NCBI RefSeq assembly: GCF_041296385.1
Contig: NC_091015.1
Coordinates: 51,526,345 to 51,590,344, forward strand
Source of the DNA: Aphelocoma coerulescens
Taxonomy: Eukaryota; Chordata; Aves; Passeriformes; Corvidae
Direction of reading: 5' to 3'
DNA: 64,000 bases
The first letter of the stretch is position 1. Each line of letters begins with the position of its first letter. The notes under the pieces are model-generated. The model was not told the DNA's origin. It worked only from the letters and a program-made list of their open reading frames with translations, and ran no database searches. Below are positions 18,111 to 31,400 of the stretch, in pieces. A program made the position numbers and the translations under genes.

Positions 18111-21100
18111 TTGAGGAATTTGATATCAGAAACAGGCTTGGATGGCTTCTGTAGCCAGTCATCAGTGGCCAAACCAGTTAGATAAATCTAGTGAGCCTTG
18201 AAACAAATGCTCCAATCTTGAAATTTTGATATTTCAAAAAATTTATTTCCCCCCTCCTTCCCCTGCTTTTTAATGACATCACCATGCAAAAATCAGATTT
18301 AAAAAGCAGACCTAAGAACCAAGTGCACTGTAAACCAGTTTCCTGAGGAGGACTCCTCAAATTCATACGGCTGTGCCTACCTTGTACCTGAGCTGGGTAG
18401 TCCTAAGACTACCAGTGCAGCCCCAGGTCCCATAAGTAGCATCCATGCTACTGAATTCCGGAAAATTAGTGAATACCTGAATAGTGGAAACTGCTTTTCT
18501 TCTCTCCTTTTCCTTTTCTATCCCCTGACCTCCTCTGCTCACATTCTCACAGACATTCTTACTCACCCACACATAGATTTCCCTGACATTTCCCTGACTT
18601 TAGCTGAGGCCGATCCTTCAATCAGACAGACACCACCTCTGCAGGATGAGGGACAGTCCCCACTCCAAGAAACTGCCAAGAAGTGTAGGGAGACAGAGGA
18701 GAGCAGGGAGGTGGGACTGCATCCAGCTTGCAGGCAAAATATGAGTCTCCAAAACAGCCACATCTCACACCAGATGCTCAGGTCGATTTCCAGTACCAAA
18801 GATCTCCCGAGCGTGATCCCTCTCACCTTGTACTTAGGCAGGTAGAAAAGCTGTCCCTGTTGCAAGACACAGGACAGCAGTGTGGGGGGCTCAGTCTGCT
18901 GGTATCTCCTGGCAGATCCAGCTTAGCCAAGAGCAAGTACTTTGAAACAGGAGAGCTGAGACCTTTCCCTAGGGTTCTCTAAGCAGGCCAAAATCCAAAG
19001 GAAACCAATGGAGAGCAAAGAAGGCCATGGGTGCTGTTGTACCCACAGCAGCACCTCTGTGCTCCCTCAAAAGACTTCTGGTGTAACCCTGACTCCATTT
19101 CATAGACTGACTTGCCTTTCCACTTGCTTGTCCTCATAAAGAAATGCCTGCTGCAGAAGGATGAAAATAGGCTAATTTTTTTTCTTTCCCAGAAGTACTT
19201 TTTTCTTTCCCTTTCTGTCCCAGTGGACCTGCATTCATTTCTCCCTTGGGAACTACAGACAGGCAGTGGAAAGGGGACAGATTTCAAGAGCTGTAAAGGA
19301 ACAGAAAGCTATTCTGCCTCTCAGGAAGTAAAGCTGAAGGGTTTTTTCTTCCTTTTAGAAAAGTGTGAGGCTCTAATGGTTTTGAAGGGCTATGAATATG
19401 ACTTTTCACATCTGCCAAGATAATTATAAGCTTGAATGAATTTCTGAGACCCAAACCCTGCCCAGATAAATCATACCTATCAAGTACTGATTAAAAATGA
19501 GCTGCTCAGAAAGCCTTCACATTTCTGTTCCCTTCCCACCCCACTATTTCCTGTATCTGTTGGTAATGGGTCTCAATGCTTTACTAAGGAACAGTCTGTA
19601 GAGGAGACCCTGATAATTCACCCTTTCTTTGCAGGAGGTGTGAAAGAGATGGGAAATTAAGGCTATAGGAAGCAAGCAGAATGAGGAAAGATTTGGGCTC
19701 AGACTGGATCTGGCACTAGGACACAGAAGATGCTGAGAAGAAGGTAAGGTGCAAAACTGAGCTTTGAATCTGGTTTCAAAGTGTGACATGAACCCATGCC
19801 CCACTTCCCAAATCAGTATCCCGACAGGGGACAAGCAAGAGTCCCTAACTTAGAGAAGAATCTGGATGTGTGTGATTTCTTTCAGTTCACTCTGTGTGGG
19901 AATGACTCTTGCATGTCAGCTTTTCCTCATCGTTCACATGGAAATAAGCCCACCCAAGTCACTTATGGAATCCACTGAATTTTCATAAATATGCTGAAGA
20001 AGCTGCACACCCCCAATCCAGTAATTAGAGTAAATTAATGCTGCTGGGATGCCTTTGTCACCGTTTGTCTGACTCAAGACAAAAGGCAGAGAGGTCACAT
20101 CCTGAAGGGAGAGTAATCCTTTATAAGCAGTGTTTAAGATGCCAGAGAAAACAATAACATCTGCAGAGGAATCACGCGTTCCCTGAGCGCACAGGATTTA
20201 TACTTCCCACAAATACCCATTGTATCCTCCTTGTTGTCATGACTTGAACACATTCCTCAAGCATATGGAGGAAGGGACGAAGAGTTATTAAGTCCTTCAA
20301 AGGTGATTACTCATTCCTCCAACTTAACATTTTACATAAACGCTACAAACTCTGAATCGCTTGTCAGAACAGAGTATAGTTTTTACAGAACATGAACTGA
20401 GTCAAATGAGTTAGGATTTTCTTTTCATTTTTTAATTTCCAAGGGCTATTTTTAAAGCTCTCCCATGTTCAGCCAGAAAAAAATTCTTACCACCCATGTT
20501 CCATGTCCAAGACATTTGCTGTGTTGTTAGAGAAGGAACTGTTTTCCTAGCCTGCTCCTCCAAGAAAAGCCAACCACTCTGCATCACCAAGGGTCTCAGC
20601 CTCCATCCTCCACCAGCTTTTGGAAACAACTGAGCTTCAGACCCATGTGAAAACAGTCACTGACTGTCCAGCCATGTCATGGCAGCCTAAGTCCATAGGA
20701 GAGGGCAAACCTTCCAGGTGCCACAACATGGGTGCTCCAACAGGGTTCCATCCCACTGGGTTGCCTTGCTCCCAGCAGCTGCTATAACAACTTGAACTTC
20801 AACACTGACTTTCTACCTTTCACCCCAGACACCTCTGTCCTCTTCAGTTGGTCCTTCCCAAGGCAAGGATCCCCCTTTTTTAAGATTTATCTTTTCTTCA
20901 CCTCTCTTTCTCCTTTCTAGATATTTACCCCAACACTTCAATGAATCAGAAAAACCTTTTTTTTTGGACTGTCACCATGTAAATCAAGGGATTCAGATCT
21001 CTATTATTTAGTATCCCACTAATTCTGCACCATCTGCAGTCTTCACTAGCAAATAAATGCGTGTGTGTCTGTGTATCCTTAACTGGATCACTGTTTGAAA

Positions 21101-24100
21101 ATATGGGATGTTGAATGAAGAACAATTCCACCCCACAGCATATAAAAGCTTTAGCACTGATGTCTCATTTTGAGATGTGTTGTTGAGACAGTTTCTCATC
21201 TAATATGTAAAGCAGTCCCTGTAAATGATACCGTTTGCAAAATAAAAATGGCATATGGTGCTGTGTCTGTTGCTGTGGAGACACCCAGATGTGTCCTGGC
21301 AGCACAGATGCCGTGCTGTCCTCTGGAAGGTGGTGAGTTTGACTGACCATGAAATCGTTAGCTGGCAATCGTTACACTCATAGCTCCTCACTTCTTCTTA
21401 ACAAAGGCTTGCATAGCCATCCACTTGTGCTACCAAAGTGGGCAGGGAAAGTCACTGGAAACTCCGGAGCATCACAGAAAAACTTCATGAAGAGTTGCAA
21501 AATTAGTGCACAAGTTATTTGGGATTAGCGGGGTTAAGAATTAGTCTTGGGGACTCAAAGAGCTGCTGGGCTGATTCCCTTGGCCTCCTGAGCAGGAGTT
21601 GTCCAAGCTCATCTTACTCTGGAGGTACCCGGGGAAAGAAAAGGAGCTATGATGGTGCTCTGCAGGGAACAGCTCAGCTCATCCCTGCCTGCTCTTGCAC
21701 CTCACAGGCAGGGCCAGGGCGAACGCAGGTTCTCCTGCACCATCCAGAGATCCCTGCATGGCTGAAAACTGCAGACAGCTTTCAGGAAGCCTGAAAGGGA
21801 GCACAGACAATGCCAGGTGGGAGCATGGAGCATCGCTGCCTGAGATTCACGTTAGCAGCTACTGGTGCTGCATGCCCTGCCTCCCCAGAGAGTGTGGCTG
21901 TGGCTCTTCAAGACCTTGCCAGAGGTCAATTCCTACCTCTGCATGTGAACAGGCCAGATCCTGGGGGGAGAGCCTGCCCTCCTGGATTCACTTTGTGCCA
22001 GTGTCCCAAGCCCAGGGGACATCGAGCTAGCATATGACTTCATTTTACTCAGAGCATCTCAGCAAACTTCCATCCCTAACCTGTAGCACCACACAGAAAC
22101 AAGGGAAAAATGAACACAGACTGATGCATAGAACATTTCCACCCCCCCAAAAAGAGAGCGAAAACAAGACAGAAGCAATCTCTTTCTTCTCCTGGAAGGA
22201 GATACTGGCATATGCTTGAGTTGGGACCACAGAGGCACTCTATTGGCTGCATACATACCTTTGCTCTAGGGAAAGTCCTCTGTCACCGTGATGCCAGGAT
22301 GGGGAAAAGTGTATGCATTAACACATGGAGCAATCAGGCAGTATTTAACCTGAGAGCTTTGAATTGTGGCTGCTGAAAATAGGGTCTGACCAACATATGG
22401 GCTCATGAATCTTTCCTGACAACCCTGCAGTTACAGAAGCAAGAAGTGGAGCCTCCTGGTTTTAAATCAGTCATGAATAAATTTAGGTTGACAATTAGAA
22501 GGTTTCTAATAATCAGAGGATTAGGTTCTGGGAATTTTCAGACAGGAGAGGGAGTGGGCTGTGAACCTTTGTCACTCCCAGTGGAGCAGCATAGGAGAAG
22601 AGAGGAGGGAACTGAATGGCTTGGAGAATTCATCCTGTCCATGCCCCCAGGGATGGCTTTGTATCATCTGCTAATGGTGCAGAGCAATAGGCCTGGAGCA
22701 GAGCTGCTTGCAAGTTTTGAGTAGAGTGGCCAAAAAGGTCAGGTTGTCAGGGGCTAGCTTGTCAGCTATGTTCTCCTTCCGAGGACCATAAAGACACCAA
22801 ATTTCCTGTCTAAGTAGTGACCACCCAGGGCTGCTGGCAGTGCCTGTGACCCTGGGCACTCTTATCCTGTCGCATGGCACCGGGACTTTCTTCTGCCCAC
22901 AACCTCAAATTTTCTATAGGACGCTAGGAATTATTTTGCACCTTGGAGTGTGTGGATGCTTTTAAGTCTCCTGTTGGAATCACTGTGCTGTGACACAATT
23001 GCCTGCATTAACATTTAAATGCAACTCTGCCTCCCAGTCTAGACCTGCCAGCAGAGACCAGGCATATCCACTGTGTGGACATCCTTCCTTCCAAGGTCAT
23101 GTTCAGGTGTCTAGGACCTGAGGAAGCCTGCTCACATCTGGGATGAGGATCTGCATGCATCGCCAGCAGCAGCAGCTTGTCAGCCTCTCCCTGGACCTTG
23201 AAAAATGCTTCAAGCAACCAGACGAAAAATGATGCCACTTTCAGCTAGTCAGACTTAATTTATTTCATTATGCCATGAACTCTGATTTTTTTTTCCATTA
23301 TCCGCAGAGACTTTCAGGATGAGCTAAGACTCACATGTGAAATGTGAATGAGACAAGCAGTAGAAATAAAAGATAAACAAGGAAAAACCCCCTCCCTGTA
23401 AAGTTATTCAGGGATTCTAGGGAGGAAGAGAAGAAATAAGGAAAAAGCCCTCGAGCCTGTTTTCCATCTCTTCTTTAGAACACTTTTACATAGCACCTGA
23501 CTGTGGCAGTAACACAGCTAGCAATGTAAATAGGAGGTTCAAACAGTGGCTCTAAAAAGTCTTGACTGGTGAGTTATTGTGAAAAATATTCAGATGTTGT
23601 GCTCTCCCACTGTGTGGCCTTAGGTAAAGCTCCAGCAGATCTCAAAGATAATATTCTTCCATGCTATTTAAATATGCACACCATTACTTTTTTGAAGCAT
23701 CTATCATTTTCATCAGAGCAGAGCTTCCTGATAAGATCCTGCCACAGAAACCTTTATCAGGGCACAGTGCCCTGAAACACCACCCATGCTCCACCAGCAG
23801 CCCAAAGTGGATGCAAGGAAAGAGCTCAGCTCCGCTGATCACCATGATGAGCAAGTCAGGGCCTCTCCTCACTGTGGAAGGAACAGTTATAGAACAAAAT
23901 ATTCAGAAAAATACCTTCCAACCAGGGATCACTGGGGAAATGTTAAAAAGTACTTGCTCTGTAACAAGAACTGGGTCAATGCACTTTAGGAAGGAGGAAG
24001 TGGCTCTGTGCTGGTGGCAATGGCATAAATTTTATGTTCGTGACCAGCACAAATAGCTGTCTGCAGGTGGAAGACTTCTCTAACTTGGATGGCCAGAGTG

Positions 24101-27100
24101 GTCTGAAAGCTTATGGGGGAAGACGGAAAGTTTGCTGCAAAGACTTCCCTGGAGCCCACTCAGTTTTATCATCACTGAAAGGAGGGTGAGGCAAAGATGA
24201 CCAACTCTTCATTTATCTAAAACAAGAATAAAACACAGGGACAACTGCACAAAGCCAAGGTTGGGCCACATTCCCACTTAAGGACACCATGAACTGAAGT
24301 TGCACAGCTCCCAGGAATGAAGCTCATACAGGGAAAAGGGTGCAGGTACATCACCAATACCCACAGGGTCTGTGTCACGGCAGGGACAAGGACTGCAGCA
24401 CAGCCACAGATGTCGTGTTTAAACAGGTAAAAGCTGATCTTTTTGCTTCAGGAAATCCCAGTATAAATTCAAAAGTACCTGAGTGTTACAATAGTATATG
24501 CAACTTCAAGCTCAAAACAACATTAAGAATGTCCAGATGAAACCCCCAAACAAACCAACCCAGCCCCCCTCCGTCTCCCTGGAATTATAGAATGGAAGAA
24601 CAAAAAGCTGAAGACCTGAAATTAGTAGACCACAGAGCCATCCCTGTAATTTGCTCCACTTACCACTTCCTTGCAAGCTGTACTTACTCATATACCAATA
24701 ATGCTGTGAACAGAAATTAGCACCTCTTCATCTCAATAAAAGGCAGGCACGTGGAGCTTTCAGAGACACTATCAATGTGCACAGGAGAAAAGCAGAGAAA
24801 TCTTACAGGGCTGGAAGCATTTAAGGGGCACAATAATTGAAGCAAGACAAAATAAATAGAGCTATAAATTAGACCAGATTTGTCACAAGTCCATCAGTAA
24901 ATGCAGAGATTTCTCTTTCAGGTCTACTAGATCTCAATGAAAAAATTGAAACACATTCAGATACCAAACACAGTAACAGACATGCTAGTCAAGAACCAAA
25001 AGCATGCAAAACCAGCATTTTCCGAGAAGAAGAAATATGCATCACCAGCAAATCAGTTGGCCCAGAACTGCAGCTGGTTCATGGTTATAGCAGATTTTAC
25101 ACCTTTTAACTACAGATCATGCCAAGGGGTCCAATCCTACTCAAAGAATCGCTCACATCTCCCAGACTTTGCAGCCCAGAGATTAGGACTGCATTTGCCA
25201 AGTCCTGGTATTGGTTCAGGAAGTACAGCAATTATCTGCTGATCTCAGGAGTAAACTGGGATTGGGTAGACGCCCTCCTCTGCCCCCAGCAAGCCCACTA
25301 CATGTTCTGCATGTGATATGCAGATATGAAGAAGCAATATGAGAAAACAAACACAGGGACTTCACTTCAAGCTTTCTCTAAACAGCACATCCCATTTCTT
25401 TACACTCAGCTCCACAAGGTAAATTAAGAAGCCTATCCACAGTCCAGCAAAGTACAACTTAGTCAACTATAAAGGCAAAATGAAGAATTGGCTAAGCACA
25501 TCCACTGCTCTCAAGTGTTTGTGCCACCCCTTCTGTTCGGGACCATTCCTTGCACGGGAAGGCAGCACAGTCGCCTGGCCTTAGGAACAACCTTATGAAG
25601 AGCTAACGTTGCCATCGTGTGGTAACCTTCAGAAATAAACTGCACTCCTGTAGCTTTTCGTACTCCCCGTAGCTTTACAAAAAGGAGGAACCAGCACAGA
25701 GGGCTGTACAATGCTCGTGGACTGAAAGGAAGGTGGACTGCCCACAAGAGAGACCTGCAGGTTGCAGAGAGGTTTCATGAGTTGATAAAGGAGCACCAGA
25801 TGACATGGTGACATGGAACAGCCAGTCAGAAATGCAGTGGAGGTATCAAAACCCAATATATTCTGTTAGTGCTCTTCTCCCATTTTGGCCAAATTGTATA
25901 AAACAGTACTTTGACAGAAATACTGCCCGTCAGGTGTGGTGTTACAGAGCACAGCTTTCCTTTAAGGCACTGAATGCTCTCTGTCCCCAGCAGTGCCTAA
26001 ATCTTTGATGCCTTGCTCTCATGGTGCACGGCTAGGGCAGACACAACCCTTTAGTCATGTTTTATACCGCTACAAGGTCGCTCTTCAGGACAATCCCAGC
26101 TCCCAAGGATTACTGTACAACTTACATCCTAGAAAAGCTCTAGCTGCCTCAGCAGCTGCCAAGTGATAGGAACAAAAACACTGGATGAATTGCTGCAGTC
26201 ATACACAAAGATGTTCTGGAGAAGACAGTACCATTAAAAACAAGTAAATGGTGTAGAAAAAGCATTTCTGAGCTCCTTATGATTGAAGGCACGTCTATTT
26301 TCTGTACAGGCACTTTTACCATTTTTTCCCTCAGTCTTATATAACCAGGCTTAACAGCAGTACAGAAAAAAAAAAAATCAAGAACCCCGAGGGACAAATC
26401 TTTCACCTTAAAGGACCTCCAGGTTGATAGAACTTTGAAGTTACTTTCAAGTAAAGAGTTGCAGAGTAGGTGGATTTAATCACTTCAAAATCCAATTTAA
26501 AACCAAGGTCTCCAGACACTTGAACATGGCTTTTAGTCCCAATTTGCATAATTTCCGGGGTTTTTTTCCCTTAGCAGTTATATCCCTTCATATCAACCAT
26601 GTGCTTGAATTTTACTTCAAGGGTACATGAAGAGCTCAAGACAATGCTATACTTTTAAGTGTTTGGGTATGCAGGTACCTAATGCTGGCTGAAATAAGCA
26701 GCACTAACCATGTAAATAGTTAAAGCACACGTTTTTAACAAGATATGCTTAACAGTGTATTTGACAACATATATTTGAGTATGTATTTGACTATAAAAGT
26801 CTCACAACCTTCATTCTTTAAAATACATACTTCCTCCTCAAGTTTGTATTTGACTGAAAAAAAATAATTTGCTTCTAAATTACCAGATACCTCAGACTTA
26901 CAAGATTTCTCCAATCAATATGAAGAAAACATATCCCCTGCCAAGAAACTACAGGAGAAAACACAGGAAATTATATGGATGCTGATACTGAGATTTGTAA
27001 ACATCATTTTATAATGCAAAAACTAAATTGAGTACTTCAGTGTTGAACTACTATTTAGGTCATGCTCTCTTACTTGATGGTTTTGATTAAATAGTGGAAA

Positions 27101-27764
27101 TTATATGCTGCATAGTTTAAGGAACTGGAGTTAATCTCAGGTCTTGACACAAAATCTTAAAACATTCTGAAAAGCAAGCATACTAAAATACAAGCCAACA
27201 ACTTCTATCTTGTTAATACCTCAAGATTACTGTAGCTGTGCTTACAGGGCAACGATGGTGTCAGGCATCTGAAGCATCCAAGTGTTCAGGTCACTACTTA
27301 AAAAATGGTGGAAGTTTTTTAGAAAATAATTTAGTGTTTGAACTGCAACTTGTCAAGTCTTTCAATGACATTCTTGTATTCTAACCAGAACACATACTTT
27401 CACATATGCATCAATTTATACAGAACTATTAGCGTAATTATTTTCATGTATTTCACACTCAAGACTGTGCAAGTAATTTTGTACATTCCTAACCAACTCC
27501 AAAAGCAGACTTTTAAATGTCAGGATCTGACCTACTTCAAATAACTGGGAATGCAATTATTTCAGCTGGCATTAGGGCACAGAGTATTGGGCATAGTGTG
27601 TTGATGCCATGAAGATTTTTTCCCTTTTCTTTTATACCCCTGTTATACCTTTTTACAACTTCTGTATTCCTAGTGCTTTTTGCCTACATTCTTGGACTTG
27701 TTTGTTCAGCTAGAAGACTAAACATTTTAGAAGATTCGTAGCCAGAGATCAGTGTGCCCCAGAC

Positions 27765-28062
27765 CCCAAGGTCCTCTGCAGAACACATTCTGTAAACCAA
27801 GATAGAACCATCCAGGGGAAGGTTCCTTGGGGAGGGGGGCTCATTCAAGCCTCCCACTGGGGAATTTTTGATAGATATGCTAATTAGTAAGACCTATAAT
27901 GTTATACCAGATCTTTTGGGGGGTGCATTTTGCGGGGTGCATTTCGGTATATTCAACCTGGACGTAGTGCACCGAAGGATCCTTAAAATAAATACCAAGG
28001 TAAAATCTCTTTTTCCCTTCTAACTGTGTTTGAGTCTTGATTTTAAGACCAGGAAATGGCAC
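27765..28062 (+). mobile_element. LTR-like segment downstream of RPL14
   Basis: The segment resembles the U3-R-U5 end of a retroviral LTR on the plus strand: a promoter-like stretch, an AATAAA at about 27,988, and then a GTGTTTGAGTCTTGATTTTA-type sequence like the U5 start of many LTRs. No internal viral sequence is adjacent, so it would be a solo or partial LTR. The boundaries are approximate and the assignment rests on sequence style, not on a database match. Confidence 0.4.
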
Positions 28063-28250
28063 GAGTGTGACAAAAGCATTTCTGCATGTTCCTGGGGAAC
28101 ACTAGAACCCCACACATGGACATTAAAAAATGAGACAGACAACAACTCTCCATCAGAAATAAAAGCGAACTTACAATTACAATTTAAATCAGATGTTTGT
28201 AATTTTAAAATCAGAACAAGGACACAGTTATACATAATGAGAAGTTCATT

Positions 28251-28424
28251 TTATATCTGTGCCTTCTGTGCCTTCGGTGCTGGTGCTTTCTCTGGCTTCT
28301 TAGCCTTTGGTGCCTTCTCTGGCTTTTTGCCCTTCACTGCCTTCTCTGGCTTCCCTGGCTTCTTGCCTTTTTTAGAAGCCATCCTCTGGAGCTTCTTCAT
28401 TTCATGCTTGATGATTCTGTTTCT
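28251..28424 (-). CDS. RPL14: RPL14 exon 6, C-terminal tail and stop
   Basis: The acceptor follows a long T tract (TTTCAG|AGAAAC). It encodes [20 protein letters not shown] and a basic tail with repeated KKPEKA-like units, ending KAQKAQI and TAA at 28,253-28,251. No AATAAA or ATTAAA appears on the coding strand in the 190 bases after the stop. Weak variants (TATAAA, AATGAA) overlap or directly follow the stop. Confidence 0.94.
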   Translation of the reverse strand, partial: RNRIIKHEMKKLQRMASKKGKKPGKPEKAVKGKKPEKAPKAKKPEKAPAPKAQKAQI

Positions 28425-31400
28425 CTGAAAAAAAAAAAAAGAAAACGTTTACACTTCATCAGAACAAAAAGAGCAAGAGTTCAAATACTATGCCTTAATT
28501 CAAATTCTAAGCTTTCAGATTCTGCCTCTTTTCATTATCACCCTTTACTATGCCTTTTATTTGAAATGTCAAATTCCACCTAAAACTGTTCCAATCTACC
28601 AAGTGAGCACCATCATTCTGGCTGGTAACTCAGGCATCTCAGTATTTCATGTGTAATGATTTTCATAATAGGGTGAAATACTAACAGCAACCCATCAAGA
28701 ATATCTGATTTTATCAGCAGGCAATTCCTTCCTCAGCTGTAACTTGGGAGGACTGACACATGGATTATACAAGTTCAAGTTTCATCAGCTACTGAAGAGA
28801 AAGTGGTGGCATACAAAGAAGCATGGAAAATTCAAACCCATAGTGTCACCCCATAACCCAAGCCAGCTGGGAAAGTAAGGCTACTAACAGTGGATGGGAC
28901 TCTTAAGTGAAAGCTAGAAGCATTAACCCCATAAAGAAGCAGCACCCAAACACTTACCATTTTCTTCGCCTTCATCACCTTGTAGCGATCAAAGTCAGTC
29001 ATTTTGGCTTTCTGTGTGAAAAGAAGCAGTCGTGAAACTCTGATATATACAAGTAGTAAAACTCAGCATTCCAAAGCATTCCACAACTATCTGATCATCT
29101 CCAAATGAGGTTTAGCTGCACTTCTGCAAGTAGCTCACTATTTAAAGCCTTTGCACCATCCCAGGATGCAGGAAAAGAGGCTGTTACAGACATGACTGAA
29201 CAAAAACACATTTACTGTTAAAATACAAGAAGTTGAAGCTGATGGGTAGCAACCATTAAAAACCTATGCCTTGTCTATCTTTAATCCTGGCTTGCTACTG
29301 AAAACATGCAGCTTTTAGACTGTACCTAACTTTACAAAGCAGGAGCAGTACAACAGGCACTCCTCATCCAGTGAAACACTGTTACCTTTTCTCGGGCTTC
29401 AATCTTCTTCGCCCATCTTGTCGCTGACCATTTTTCATTTATGTTTTCCTTCTCCCAGGCACGTCGCACACACTTCTGACGAGCACTGCATTGGAACAGT
29501 CACAAAATCATATTCACAGTCTTTATCAAAAAAAGGTTCTTCCTGAAGCTGGCCTACCAAATTTCATTCAAGGGAAGATGACTCTACTACATTACTTCAG
29601 ACACCTTGCTTCAAGTCAATGTCACATCTCTGTGGCACAATTAAGGTTCTGTTGAGTAAATGCTTCACTAGAACTGACAGAATCACAGAACGGATCAAGT
29701 TGGAAGGGACCACAGTGGGGTCATCTGCTCCAACCCCCCTGCTCAAGCAGGGCCATCCCAGAGCACATGGCACAGGATTGTGTCCAGCTGGTTCTTGAAT
29801 ATCTCCAGTGAGGGAGACTCCACAGCCTCGCTGGGCAACCTGTTCCAGTGCTTGGTCACCTGAGCTCTAGGAGATCCATGTCTCTCTTGTCCTGAGGAGC
29901 CCAGAACTGGACACAGCACTCCAGGTATGGCCTAACCAGGGCCAAGTAGAGGGGAAGGATCACCTCCCTTGACCTGCTGGCAGCTCTTCCTAATGCCCCC
30001 AGGATACCATTGTCCTTCTTGGCCACAAGGACACACTGCTGGGTCATGGACAGCTTGTTGTCCCCAGGTCCTTCTCTGCAGAGCTGCTTTCCAGCAAGTT
30101 GGCCTCAAGCCTGTGCAGGTGCTCAGGATCATTATCCCCCAGGAGCAGGACCCTGCACCTGCCCTTGTTGAACTTCCGAAGTTTCCTCTCTGCCCATCTC
30201 TCCAACCTGTAGAGATCATTTTGAATGGCAGCACAGCATGCTGGGGTGTCAGCCACTCCTCCCAGCTTTGTGTCATCAGGGAACTTGTTGAGGAGGCAGC
30301 TCCCCTTCATCCAAATCACTGATGAGTAAGTTAAACAATATTGGGCCCAGTATTGAACTTGAGGGACACCAATGGGTGACAGGCCTCCAACCAGACTCCA
30401 TGCCCCTGTTTATGGACCTCTGGGATCTGCTTCCAATCCACCTCACTGTCCAGATGACCAACTATTCCTAGCACTGCTTCAGGATCAGAAACACTGCCCT
30501 TTTTTGGTTCTAAATTACAAAAATTCATACATTAACTAAGCTGAAAGAAACAGAATTAGTTCAGCCTCCTACAATTCCAGTATAGTTCTGTAGGCAGGTG
30601 CATGAAGGTGACTTAAGCAGTAGCAAAAGCAAAGCTGCTGCAGCATTTACATTGTTTTCCCCCACAGCATCCACCACAGAACTATCTGTGAGTTGCCTCA
30701 GCCTCTGTGAGACTTCCTTTGCTCCTGAACAGCAGCTATCAGCCAATATTGGCAATGAAAATCGAAATATGGTATTTATGATATCATATGATATCACTGT
30801 GATATCACAGTCTGCCTAATTATTACTGTTAATCTACTACTGTTTGAGCTTTCTACACCTAGCAAGCATCAGCCATCAAGTGACAGTGTGGGGGTTCTTT
30901 TACATAGATCAAGATGCCAACTACTCACCTGTGTGGGAACTTCAGGACAAAGTCGGTCAGCTGCATACACTTGAAGGGCATGGCCTGCCTCCTGACACCA
31001 CTGCAGGGGCCATCCACCAGTGCCTGAAAAAGGGAAACAAATGTGGGGGGGTTGCAGCAGTTTTCCCATTGTATTTGATTTACACAGCTGCTTCCTAATA
31101 ATGTATGAACAGTACCTTGACAACACTGATCCAAAATTGAAATACATATTATGCAGAGAAAATTGCTTGTACAACCCAAGCTTTACAGAAAGAATTTTAA
31201 AGGTCTGCCTTTGACAAAAAAACCAAACTGAATTTAAAAAAAAAAGAAAAAAAAAGCACACAGAACTAAGATGTGCACAGGAAGAGCCCCCTAGCCCAAA
31301 TATTCACTTTACACATACATTAATGCCATTCCATTCTTAAGCTTTAGACTCCAACTGACATCCCTTGTCCACTTCTACACCTAGGAAACACAGCAGAGGG

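Larger units (their letters stand above)
5993..27760. other. Long region without a supported gene
   Basis: About 22 kb between the GASK1A coding region and the 3' end of RPL14. Both strands contain only short open frames without recognisable domains, and no convincing multi-exon structure was found. The untranslated first exon and promoter of GASK1A should lie somewhere here. Moderately GC-rich sequence at about 15,940-16,090 is one weak candidate. Simple A-rich sequence is at about 15,800-15,905, and a possible regulatory element is at about 17,930-18,110. Confidence 0.6.

Noticed and set aside
25500..25860. Possible processed pseudogene or exon
   Set aside because: The sequence looks slightly GC-richer than its surroundings, but no protein family was recognised in any frame.
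30781..30815. Palindrome-like run of ATGATATCAT and GTGATATCAC in RPL14 intron 3
   Set aside because: It is short and imperfect; I could not support a structured RNA or snoRNA with the needed boxes.
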